A stretch of 64,000 nt of DNA from Pirellulimonas nuda (GTDB lineage: Bacteria; Planctomycetota; Planctomycetia; Pirellulales; Lacipirellulaceae), in assembly GCF_007750855.1 (NCBI RefSeq), contig NZ_CP036291.1:6236905-6300904 (forward strand). Reading direction: 5' to 3'. The translations under genes were made by a program, and so were the position numbers. Below the pieces are notes generated by a model. That model had not been told where the DNA came from and made no database searches. It saw only the letters and a list, made by a program, of their open reading frames with translations. Positions within the stretch are counted from its first letter, which is position 1; the number at the start of each line of letters is the position of its first letter. Of the stretch, positions 50,609-57,979 are shown one piece after another.

Positions 50609-52612
50609 CTAGTGCGCGTGGGCGGGCTCTCTCGTCCCCGCCACGCCTGCGTTGTTTTGCGCGGCCTCGGCGCGTTCCTTCCACACACGTTCGATCACCT
50701 CGGCGCCCACCAGCCCGTACAGGCGGGGGCGGGGGGGGATCAGCGTCGTGTCTACGTCCTCGTAGGAAAGCGTCGGCTCGCCCCGGCTGTCGAACGAGGC
50801 GATCGTGCTCTTAAGCCACTTCTTGTTCTTCGCTTCGAACTTGTCGCACCACGCCTCCGCCTCGCGGTGGCGCTCGGCCGGGTCCTGGCTGTCGATCCCG
50901 GGCATGTCGAACGCCGGCTTGTAGTGGGCGCCGCGGCACTCGTCGCGGGCCAAGGCGCCGTGCAAGATCGCCTTGGCGACCGGGAACATGTCTTGCAAGG
51001 CCTTGGTGAACATCACGTTCTGGTTGGTCCACCCGCCGGTGTCGGACAAGGCGCAGTTCTGGGCGCGGTCGCACAGCTCGTTCACCTTCTCGATCCCCGC
51101 GGTGAGCTGGTCGTTCTTGCGGACCACCAGCGCGGCCTTGGTCATCTCGTCTCCCAACTGCTGGTGCAGCAGGTAGGGGTTCTCGCCCCCAGACCCGGCC
51201 CGCTTGAGCAGGGCCTCGTGCTCCAGCTCCTTCGCGCTACGCGCCCCGCGCACCAGGGAGTCGAACTTCTCTTCGGCGACGCTGTCCTTCTGCGAGTCGA
51301 GCCGCGTCTTGATGCCCGGCGCCACGAACAGGCCGGTGAAGATGCAGGAGAGCAGTGAGTTGGCGCCCAAGCGGTTTCCGCCGTGGTACTGGTAGTCGCA
51401 CTCGCCGATCGCGTAGAGGCCGGGGACGTGGGTCTGGTGGTTGCGTGGGTTCTCTGGCTCGAGCCCACCGTCCGCGGTGCGGACGTAGTCGGCCCACAGG
51501 CCCCCCATCGTGTAGTGAACCGCGGGGAAGATCTTCATCGGGACGTCCCGCGGGTCGACCCCCTGAAACTTCTCGTAGATGTGCAGGATGCCGCCCAGCT
51601 TGCGGTCGAGTTCCGATCGCTCGATGTGCGTCAGGTCGAGGTAGACGCACTGCCGGCCCGCCTCGACGCTGAGCCCTTCATTGACGCACACGTTGAAGAT
51701 CTCGCGCGTAGCGATGTCGCGCGGCACCAGGTTGCCGTACGCCGGGTAGCGTTCTTCGAGGAAGTAGTAACGCTCTGCTTCCGGGATCTGCTTGGGGTCG
51801 CGCGGGTCGTGCGGCGTGCGGGGAACCCACACGCGGCCCCCTTCGCCGCGGGCGCTCTCGCTCATCAAGCGGCACTTGTCGGCGCCGGGGATGGCGGTCG
51901 GGTGGACCTGGATAAACTCGCCGTTGCCGTACTTGGCGCCCGCCTGCAGGCTGCGGCTCACGGCGCTGCCGTTGCACGCCATGCTCATGGTGCTGCGGCC
52001 GTAGATCAGCCCGCAGCCACCCGAGGCGATCACCACCGCGTCGGCGGGGAACGAGCGGATCTCCATCGTGATCAGGTTCTGCCCCGTGGCGCCGCGGCAG
52101 ACGCCGTCGTCGTCGACCACCGGGCCCAGGTAGTCCCAGCCCTCGAACACGCGCACCTGCCCGTCGGCGCGCCAGCGGCGTACCTGCTCATCCAGCGCGT
52201 ACAGCAGCTGCTGGCCCGTGGTGGCGCCGGCAAAGGCCGTGCGCTTGTACAGCGTGCCGCCGAACCGGCGTTGGTCGCGGAAGCCCTCTTGCGTGCGGTT
52301 GAACGGAACCCCGAGGCGGTCCATCAGGTCGATGATCCGCGGCGCCCACCGCGTCATTTCATTGACGGGGGGCTGGTGCTGCAGGAAGTCGCCGCCGTAC
52401 ACGGTGTCGTCGAAGTGCTTCCACTCGTCGTCCCCCTGCTGGCGGGTGAGGTCGTTGACGCTGTTGATGCCCCCCTGGGCGCAGGCGCTGTGCGACCGCT
52501 TCACCGGCACCAGGCTCATCAGGTCGACCGCGACGCCGAGCTCGGCGAGCTTCATCGTGCAGGCCAGGCCCGCTAGACCGCCGCCGACCACAAGTACGCG
52601 TTGCTTCGCCAT
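50609..52612 (-). CDS. sdhA: Succinate dehydrogenase flavoprotein subunit
   Basis: The 667-residue catalytic subunit oxidises succinate to fumarate. It has the FAD-binding VVGGGLAGLACTMKLAELG, the covalent flavin region SHSACAQGGINS (His about 41), IASGGCGLIYGRSTMSMACNG, the substrate region FIQVHPTAIPG and the family segment AVHYTMGGLWADY. The extra length and C-terminal Lys-rich region fit the type found with cytochrome b558-type SdhC. Confidence 0.95.
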   Translation of the reverse strand: MAKQRVLVVGGGLAGLACTMKLAELGVAVDLMSLVPVKRSHSACAQGGINSVNDLTRQQGDDEWKHFDDTVYGGDFLQHQPPVNEMTRWAPRIIDLMDRLGVPFNRTQEGFRDQRRFGGTLYKRTAFAGATTGQQLLYALDEQVRRWRADGQVRVFEGWDYLGPVVDDDGVCRGATGQNLITMEIRSFPADAVVIASGGCGLIYGRSTMSMACNGSAVSRSLQAGAKYGNGEFIQVHPTAIPGADKCRLMSESARGEGGRVWVPRTPHDPRDPKQIPEAERYYFLEERYPAYGNLVPRDIATREIFNVCVNEGLSVEAGRQCVYLDLTHIERSELDRKLGGILHIYEKFQGVDPRDVPMKIFPAVHYTMGGLWADYVRTADGGLEPENPRNHQTHVPGLYAIGECDYQYHGGNRLGANSLLSCIFTGLFVAPGIKTRLDSQKDSVAEEKFDSLVRGARSAKELEHEALLKRAGSGGENPYLLHQQLGDEMTKAALVVRKNDQLTAGIEKVNELCDRAQNCALSDTGGWTNQNVMFTKALQDMFPVAKAILHGALARDECRGAHYKPAFDMPGIDSQDPAERHREAEAWCDKFEAKNKKWLKSTIASFDSRGEPTLSYEDVDTTLIPPRPRLYGLVGAEVIERVWKERAEAAQNNAGVAGTREPAHAH

Positions 52613-52668
52613 AGGTTTGACTTCTCCGGGTGGATCGACGGACGGGCTATTCGGGCAGGCCAGCAGGA

Positions 52669-53529
52669 CTACTCAGGAACGATCGACGCGCTGCGATCGG
52701 TGGACTCCTCCGGCTCTTCTCCCTCTTCGATCCGCTTGTGGGGCTCCGGCGTTAGCTGGCCGGAGTCGACCTTGAACTCATACATCCGATCCTCTTCGCG
52801 GCGGGCCTCGGTGTAGGCCTCGCCCGATCCGTCCCGCCACATGCCGTACAGGGCGCCGAGGCCGACACAGCCCAGGGCCAGGCCGAACACGGCGCACACC
52901 CGCAGGGCCCAGCGCTGGGCGCTGGGGCTGGTCCACACGCCCCAGGTGATCCCCATTGACCAGATGCCGTTGGCCAGGTGGAACACGCAGGAGACGATGC
53001 CCAGCACGTAGAACCCAAGGATCCAGGGGCTCTGGAGCGCCGCGCCGGCGCTGCTGGCGGCATTATAGGGGCGGAACTTGGCCCCGCCCAACGGCTCGGC
53101 GACGTTCGTCAGCCACCACGCGTTGTGGAACCAGCCGTGCATGTGCAGCACGTGGTACATGATGAACACAAACGCGATCATCCCCGTGAGCCGCTGCAGC
53201 GAGTAGCGGATGTTCGCGCCGTACGGGTACTGCTTCTGATTCGGCAGACCGCCGGCGACGATCCACACCCCGATCACGGCGTGGAAGATGATCGGCAGAA
53301 AAATGAACGTCCACTCGACCGGCACCAGCGCCTTGCCCAGCGAATGGATCCCATACACGTTGGTCTGGAACTTCGCCGCACTGTCCAGCACGCTCGCGTT
53401 GGTGAGCAGGTGGACGCACATAAAGGCGCCCACCGGGATCAGCCCCGACAGCGAATGGAGCCGGCGGATCAGGAACTCGTGCCGGTGCAGAAACGGCTGC
53501 GCTGGCAACGACTGCGCGGGATCGGACAC
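52669..53529 (-). CDS. sdhC: Succinate dehydrogenase cytochrome b558 subunit
   Basis: The 286-residue membrane anchor has several hydrophobic helices with His residues suited to haem b binding (RRLHSLSGLIPVGAFMCVHLL, FLPIIFHAVIGVWIV, IMYHVLHMHGWFH, SCVFHLANGIWSMGITWG). It fits the one-subunit, two-haem b558 type typical of Gram-positives and planctomycetes. A charged C-terminal tail follows. It is the first gene of the sdhCAB operon and precedes sdhA by 56 bases. Confidence 0.92.
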   Translation of the reverse strand: MSDPAQSLPAQPFLHRHEFLIRRLHSLSGLIPVGAFMCVHLLTNASVLDSAAKFQTNVYGIHSLGKALVPVEWTFIFLPIIFHAVIGVWIVAGGLPNQKQYPYGANIRYSLQRLTGMIAFVFIMYHVLHMHGWFHNAWWLTNVAEPLGGAKFRPYNAASSAGAALQSPWILGFYVLGIVSCVFHLANGIWSMGITWGVWTSPSAQRWALRVCAVFGLALGCVGLGALYGMWRDGSGEAYTEARREEDRMYEFKVDSGQLTPEPHKRIEEGEEPEESTDRSASIVPE

Positions 53530-53741
53530 CGCCTACCTCGGGTTCGTCGGGACTACGCCGCTCGGGCCGACCGTTGTCGGACAGCGCAGGGGCTTGGCTA
53601 GCAAGAGACAAACCGTCGACGGCCGGAGTTGTTCACTCTCGACTTGTCGGGGTCTGTCGGGCACCAGTATAGGGCCTGGCGCCACCCCAGCAATACGGCG
53701 TCCCCGCTCGGCAACCCGCTGCGACCAATGGTCGCGGCGGG

Positions 53742-55316
53742 CTACTTGTCCGCGCCCAACCGGGCCGCCTTCTGGCGGTACTCGCGGGCCAGCGTCGGAC
53801 GGCCGGCCGATTCCAGGATGTCCGCCAGCGGGGCGTACGCCTCGATCAGCTTCTCGTCGAACTCGATCGCCGTCATCAGCGACCGGGCCGCCTTGTCCAC
53901 CTCTCCCAACGCCTCGTACGCCAGCGCCCGGTAGTAGTAGTGCCGGGCCTGCGTCGGGCGGATGCGGATCGCTTGATTGAAGTCTTCTACCGCGTTGTCG
54001 TACTCACCGAGCCGCATGTTCGCCAGCCCGCGGCCGACGTACGCGTCGACATACCGGTCGGAAACCGCCACCGCGGCGCCGTAGGCACGCACGGCCCGGC
54101 GGTAGTCGCCCAGCTTGGCCCAGGTGCGGCCCAGCCACAGGTTCGAGCGGGGGTTGTCGAAGTTGATCGCGGCGGCCTGCTCGAAATCGCCGGCCGCTAG
54201 CTGGTACTCCTGCATGTAGAAGAAGCACACGCCGCGGCGGAAGTAGGCCTCGCCCATCGCCGGGTTCAGCTCGAGCGCCTCGCTGAAGCTCTTGACCGCG
54301 TCGGCAAGCTTGCCCTGCAGCCGCTGGGCCACGCCCAGCCGGAACAGCGAAGCCGCCTTGGCCGGGGCCATGTCCTGACGGTCCGGCAGCAGCCCCAGCA
54401 GCGCCTCTACCGCGGCCTCTTCCTCGGCGTAGAACGCCTTGCTGGCCGCGGGGTCGCTGGTCTCTTTGCCGCTCTCTTCCAGCGCGGACGCCCGCGCCAA
54501 GTAGGCCTCGATGAACGGGATGTTCTCGTCCTGACCCTCTTTCGGCTTGTACGCGGCGATCGCCTTCTTGAGGCTCTCGGCGGCCTCGGCGTACTTCTTC
54601 TGCTGAAGCAGCACTACCGCCTGGGTGAAGTGCGACTGGTGACCCGTGTCGTCCAGCTCCAGCGACCGAGAGATGTCGGCCGTGGCCTCCTCAAATTTGC
54701 CCATCCCGGCGTAGGCTTCGGCCCGCAGTTGGTACGCCTCGGCCAAGCGCTCGTCTTCTTCTTTGGCGACGCCGATGAACTTGGTCAGCGCCTTCTCGCC
54801 CTGGGTCGCCCCGCCGAGCTTGGTGTAGACCTTGCCTAGGTTGAACTGGATATCGGGGTTCGAGCGGTCCGCCGCCACCGCCGCTTCAAGGTCGGTCATC
54901 GCCAGGTCGTAGGCGCCCATCTCCATGTACACCTCGCCCCGGACGTTCTGCGCCAACGGGATCAGCCCCGGCACGGTCTGCCCGTACTGGAACGCCTCGC
55001 GCAGGTCCTCCAGCGCCGCGTCAAACTCCTTCAGCCCCAGGTAGGCCTTTGCCCGGCCCACGAACGGCCCCGGGTTGAACCCGCCGCTGGCCTGCAGCGC
55101 TTGCGAGAACGTCTCGACCGCGGCGTCGAACTCCTTGGCGTCTAGCTCCGCCTGGCCCTTCTGCATCACCTCTTGGAACGCCTGCTGCTCCGGAGAGAGC
55201 TCGGCGTCCTGCGCCCGCACCGGCGCCGAAGCGGCGCCCAGCGTCAGGCAAAGCGCCCAAACCAGCGCCCAGCGCCCCGCAGATTCCGATCGAAGAGGCG
55301 CGTTAGAGAGGCTCAT
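53742..55316 (-). CDS. Exported TPR-repeat protein
   Basis: The ATG at 55316 is preferred to one at 55343 because the signal peptide then follows closely (GRWALVWALCLTLGAASAPVRAQ). The 524-residue protein is made of about ten tetratricopeptide units, recognisable from phrases such as AYLGLKEFDAALEDLREAF, NLGKVYTKLGG, AYFRRGVCFFYMQEYQLAAGDFEQA and YYYRALAYEALGEVDKA. TPR solenoids mediate protein-protein contacts; a partner is not apparent from the neighbours. Confidence 0.88.
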   Translation of the reverse strand: MSLSNAPLRSESAGRWALVWALCLTLGAASAPVRAQDAELSPEQQAFQEVMQKGQAELDAKEFDAAVETFSQALQASGGFNPGPFVGRAKAYLGLKEFDAALEDLREAFQYGQTVPGLIPLAQNVRGEVYMEMGAYDLAMTDLEAAVAADRSNPDIQFNLGKVYTKLGGATQGEKALTKFIGVAKEEDERLAEAYQLRAEAYAGMGKFEEATADISRSLELDDTGHQSHFTQAVVLLQQKKYAEAAESLKKAIAAYKPKEGQDENIPFIEAYLARASALEESGKETSDPAASKAFYAEEEAAVEALLGLLPDRQDMAPAKAASLFRLGVAQRLQGKLADAVKSFSEALELNPAMGEAYFRRGVCFFYMQEYQLAAGDFEQAAAINFDNPRSNLWLGRTWAKLGDYRRAVRAYGAAVAVSDRYVDAYVGRGLANMRLGEYDNAVEDFNQAIRIRPTQARHYYYRALAYEALGEVDKAARSLMTAIEFDEKLIEAYAPLADILESAGRPTLAREYRQKAARLGADK

Positions 55317-55500
55317 ACTCGCTACCTGAAGTGCCGATGCCACGAAAATTACACCCTTGCGCGGCCGGTCCGCGTCTCGACCATCGTACCATCGGCGTAC
55401 GGGCGCGCAGCGCGGTTTGTTCGTCCGCAGAGCGGATTGACCCCGCTGATTAGAGGGGTTTTGCCGGTCGAAACGGCGGTTCGGGCTCCGGGCGACCCCG

Positions 55501-56160
55501 CTAGGTCATCTCTTTCTTCGGGGCCGTGCCTTTCTTGCCGGCAACGGCGAATCGGCCGTACACCTTGGCGGTGCGGGTATACTCCGTGGCGAACGCCTCG
55601 GCGTCTTCCGGGGTGAAATCGCGGTCGATGGTCCGCTGGTACCGCTGGGTCTCGTAGACGTGAACCACGTAGTTCGCCACCGGCTTGGGGCGACCGAACT
55701 CGTCCTCGTCCTCGCCCGCAGACGCTTTGGCCGGCTCGTCGCCGTCGCCCCCCGCGTCGGGCTTGTCTTCGTCGCTCTCGGACTCCGGCTGGGCGGCGCG
55801 GCGGCCCCGCGTTTTCCCGCGGGGGGCCCGCTTCGGCGACTTCTCCTGGGTGTCGCCTTCGGCCTGGGGCGATTCTTCCGGCTCCGCGGCGTCCTCTTCG
55901 GTTTCTGGCTCCTGCTCTTCAGGCGCCTCGGTCTCGGCCTTCTTAGCGCGCGCGGGGGCCTTCTTCTTGGTCGGCTTCTTCTTGGCCGGCTTCTTGGGGG
56001 CGGCCTTCTTCTTGGCCGTCTTGCGCTTGGGCGCAGCCTTGGGGGCCTCTTCTTCTAGGTCCGACGAGTCGTCGTCCTCCGAATCGATCCCCGAATCGTC
56101 GTCGTCATCGACGAAGTCGTAGTCGTCGTCGTACAGGTCTTCTGCTTCGTCGCTGGGCAT
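55501..56160 (-). CDS. Histone-H1-like protein with acidic head and Lys/Ala/Pro-rich core
   Basis: The 219-residue protein has three parts. Residues 1-37 are highly acidic (DDDYDFVDDDDDSG). Residues 38-75 are Lys/Ala/Pro repeats like histone H1 tails (KRKTAKKKAAPKKPAKKK). A mixed Glu/Pro/Arg linker follows. The last 65 residues are more conserved-looking (PVANYVVHVYETQRYQRTIDRDF..AFATEYTRTAKVYGRFAVAG). It may bind DNA or nucleoid components through the basic part, with the acidic head modulating it. Function not known. Confidence 0.75.
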   Translation of the reverse strand: MPSDEAEDLYDDDYDFVDDDDDSGIDSEDDDSSDLEEEAPKAAPKRKTAKKKAAPKKPAKKKPTKKKAPARAKKAETEAPEEQEPETEEDAAEPEESPQAEGDTQEKSPKRAPRGKTRGRRAAQPESESDEDKPDAGGDGDEPAKASAGEDEDEFGRPKPVANYVVHVYETQRYQRTIDRDFTPEDAEAFATEYTRTAKVYGRFAVAGKKGTAPKKEMT

Positions 56161-56592
56161 ACGTTGGCGCCATCAGGCCCGTGGGGGCCGCGGAGGAATT
56201 GGTACTAAAAGCCTAAGAAACACTTGCCTAAGCAGCGGGCGCGTCAGAATCGCGTCCCCCCCAGTGGAAGCACCGCGGAGCAAGAACGCAGAGCAAGAGC
56301 GAACCAGCGGGGCGCCCGCGGGGCGCACCAGTATCGACGCCGACGCCCCCGGCCGTCAACCGCGCGGCATGCGCCGCCGAGTTCTGTCCTTTTGTCCCCC
56401 CGTCCGGGCGTTCTGTTTTCGGACAAAACCCCCACCCCACGGCCGAATCCCCTCGTTTCCGCACCCCATCAAGCCCCGACCCGCCCGCCGCCCCCCTCTG
56501 CAGAGGGGTACAAGACTCGTTTTCCGACCCAGCAGCGGACATCAAACCCCCTCTAGCGGACACCTCCGGGACAAAAAGGAGCGCCATCGGTT
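56161..56592. other. 432-base intergenic region
   Basis: It lies between two minus-strand genes. Long frames in it are G/C-biased artefacts without ribosome-binding sites. The only local signal is a pair of similar 'cggacaaaa' words near 56413 and 56570. No promoter or repeat is recognised. Confidence 0.4.
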
Positions 56593-56898
56593 TCACGGCG
56601 CGGACCGCCCCCCGGCAGCGACCCGGCGCAACCAGCGGCCGACCCGGTTGCTGCGTCCCAGCCCGCGGGCGCCGCGCCGGTCTGCCAGGGTCGGCGCCCG
56701 GCCGGGGCCGCCCGACCGCGCCTTGCCCAGCAAGTAGTCGAACAACGGCGAACGACGCCGCTCGCGCTGCACGGTCTTCGCAGAGCAGCCGACCCGCCGC
56801 GCCGCCTGGCCAACACTCATCCCCCGAGCCGCCAGCTCGATCAGCCGCTCCTGCTTCTCGGGGGTCAACGCCCGCGGGCGTCCTTTCTCGCTGTCCAT
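56593..56898 (-). CDS. Short helix-turn-helix protein
   Basis: The ATG at 56898 is preceded by aggatgagcg. The 101-residue product begins with GRPRALTPEKQERLIELAARG and an HTH (MSVGQAARRVGCSAKTVQRE) of homeodomain/resolvase type, then RRSPLFDYLLGKARSG. The C-terminal 40 residues are Gly/Arg-rich and look non-native, as if the frame had run past the original end. Related planctomycete proteins continue with a helical domain. DNA binding is likely; target unknown. Confidence 0.6.
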   Translation of the reverse strand: MDSEKGRPRALTPEKQERLIELAARGMSVGQAARRVGCSAKTVQRERRRSPLFDYLLGKARSGGPGRAPTLADRRGARGLGRSNRVGRWLRRVAAGGRSAP

Positions 56899-57240
56899 CG
56901 CTCATCCTGGGGTTTGGAGCCGTCATCGACCCCGCATTATCGGGCGCCGGGTGGCTATTTTCGACAACCAATCGTGGCCGCGGGCCGGGTTCTTGCGTGC
57001 GGCGACGGGGGTCGGATAACGGGGGACGGAAGGGGAACGATGGGGATGAAGGGAAAGGGTGGGCGCCGCGGGTGGCGGGGGCAAAAGCCCCCGCGGCGGG
57101 GGAGTAGTGGTTGCCCCTGCGGGGCTTTCCTAGTGGGTGCGCCGTCGCTGCCCACCTTGGAAGGCGGCTTGGGGCACGCTACGGACATGCCCCCCTTCCG
57201 ATTCAGAACGGTTATACTTGAAACCAAGGAGACTCTAGCC
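56899..57240. other. 342-base gap upstream of the toxin-antitoxin genes
   Basis: It contains the GC hairpin at 57075-57094, then sequence leading to the antitoxin ribosome-binding site (aaggag at about 57227). An open frame runs in from 56914 but has no start signal, so it is not annotated. A promoter for the antitoxin operon should be at 57150-57220 (the words gaacggttatactt resemble one weakly). Confidence 0.45.
57075..57094. repeat. 8-bp GC hairpin upstream of the toxin-antitoxin pair
   Basis: The sequence gcgggggcaaaagcccccgc is a perfect 8-bp stem with an AAAA loop. A near-identical hairpin with the same left flank (gtg) is at 57868-57887, beyond the toxin gene. Confidence 0.7.
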
Positions 57241-57513
57241 GTGCAGATCAGCATTCCAGAGGAATCGGCGGGCCTGTTTCGCGCCAAGGCGGCCGCCGCC
57301 GGATTTGGCGACGACATCGCGTCGTATCTGTCGCTGCTCGTTGCGGGCGACCAGACAACGTCGCGGCCGACGACGGACCAGCGCGCCGACCCAGAAATCG
57401 ACGTGTTGATCGACGAAGGCTTCGCCAGCGGCCCCGCCGATCGCTCGTGGGCAGCCATGATCGCGGACTGCAAGCGCAAAGCGCTGGCCGAATCGACGAG
57501 CCGCCAGCCTTGA
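57241..57513 (+). CDS. Antitoxin, ParD/RHH-like
   Basis: The GTG at 57241 follows the strong ribosome-binding site ccaaggag. The 90-residue product has an N-terminal part with the look of a ribbon-helix-helix or ParD-like protein (QISIPEESAGLFRAKAAAAG, DDIASYLSLLVAG), a Gln/Thr-rich linker, and a C-terminal toxin-binding segment (EIDVLIDEGFASGPADRSWAAM). Its stop codon overlaps the toxin start by four bases (TTGA), as expected for coupled toxin-antitoxin genes. Confidence 0.72.
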   Translation: MQISIPEESAGLFRAKAAAAGFGDDIASYLSLLVAGDQTTSRPTTDQRADPEIDVLIDEGFASGPADRSWAAMIADCKRKALAESTSRQP

Positions 57514-57821
57514 GCGCGTTGCGGGTCCATCATTCGTCGGCCGCGGACCGCGACGTCGGCAACATCGTGCTCACCATCAGCCGCGACAATCCCGCGGCCG
57601 CGCTGCGGGTCGCGGACGCGATCGACGCGACGGTAAGGCTGATTGCAAAATCTCCGGCGCTCGGCGAGGCCTACCCCCACCCGCGTCACGCCGGATTGCG
57701 ACGTTTCCTGGTAAACCAGTTCCCGAACTACGCGGTCTACTACCAGGCTGACCCAAACGAGCTGTTTGTCGTCCGAGTGCTGCACGCAGCACGTGATGTG
57801 GCGTCTGCATTAAGCGGGTAG
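57510..57821 (+). CDS. parE: ParE/RelE-family toxin
   Basis: The TTG at 57510 overlaps the antitoxin stop and gives 103 residues; another TTG at 57519 is close by. The fold is recognisable from VHHSSAADRDVGNIVLTISRDNPAAALRVADAI, then ALGEAYPHPRHAGLRRFLVNQFPNYAVYYQ and VVRVLHAARDV, which are the strands and basic patch of the ParE/RelE superfamily. Members poison DNA gyrase or cleave ribosome-bound mRNA; the subtype is undecided. The HAARD ending is typical of ParE. Confidence 0.83.
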   Translation: MSALRVHHSSAADRDVGNIVLTISRDNPAAALRVADAIDATVRLIAKSPALGEAYPHPRHAGLRRFLVNQFPNYAVYYQADPNELFVVRVLHAARDVASALSG

Positions 57822-57867
57822 AGGCGCGGCCACTCCCTCGCTCTCGTGTCGGTCCGGGGTGGGCGTG

Positions 57868-57887
57868 GCGGGGGCGGCAGCCCCCGC
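57868..57887. repeat. 8-bp GC hairpin downstream of the toxin-antitoxin pair
   Basis: The stem gcgggggc/gcccccgc with loop ggca repeats the stem at 57075-57094. The two hairpins bracket the toxin-antitoxin genes. Confidence 0.7.
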
Positions 57888-57979
57888 TGGCTGCGGGCCG
57901 CGTCCACCGATGCAGTAGACCGTGACGCCCCTCCGCCACCCGACGTCGGATGGGTGTCCCCCGACTCCGTGTGAAGGAT

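Noticed and set aside
56914-57240. Longer N-terminus for the antitoxin
   Set aside because: The upstream part contains the GC hairpin and lacks a start signal; the GTG at 57241 has an aaggag site and fits antitoxin length.
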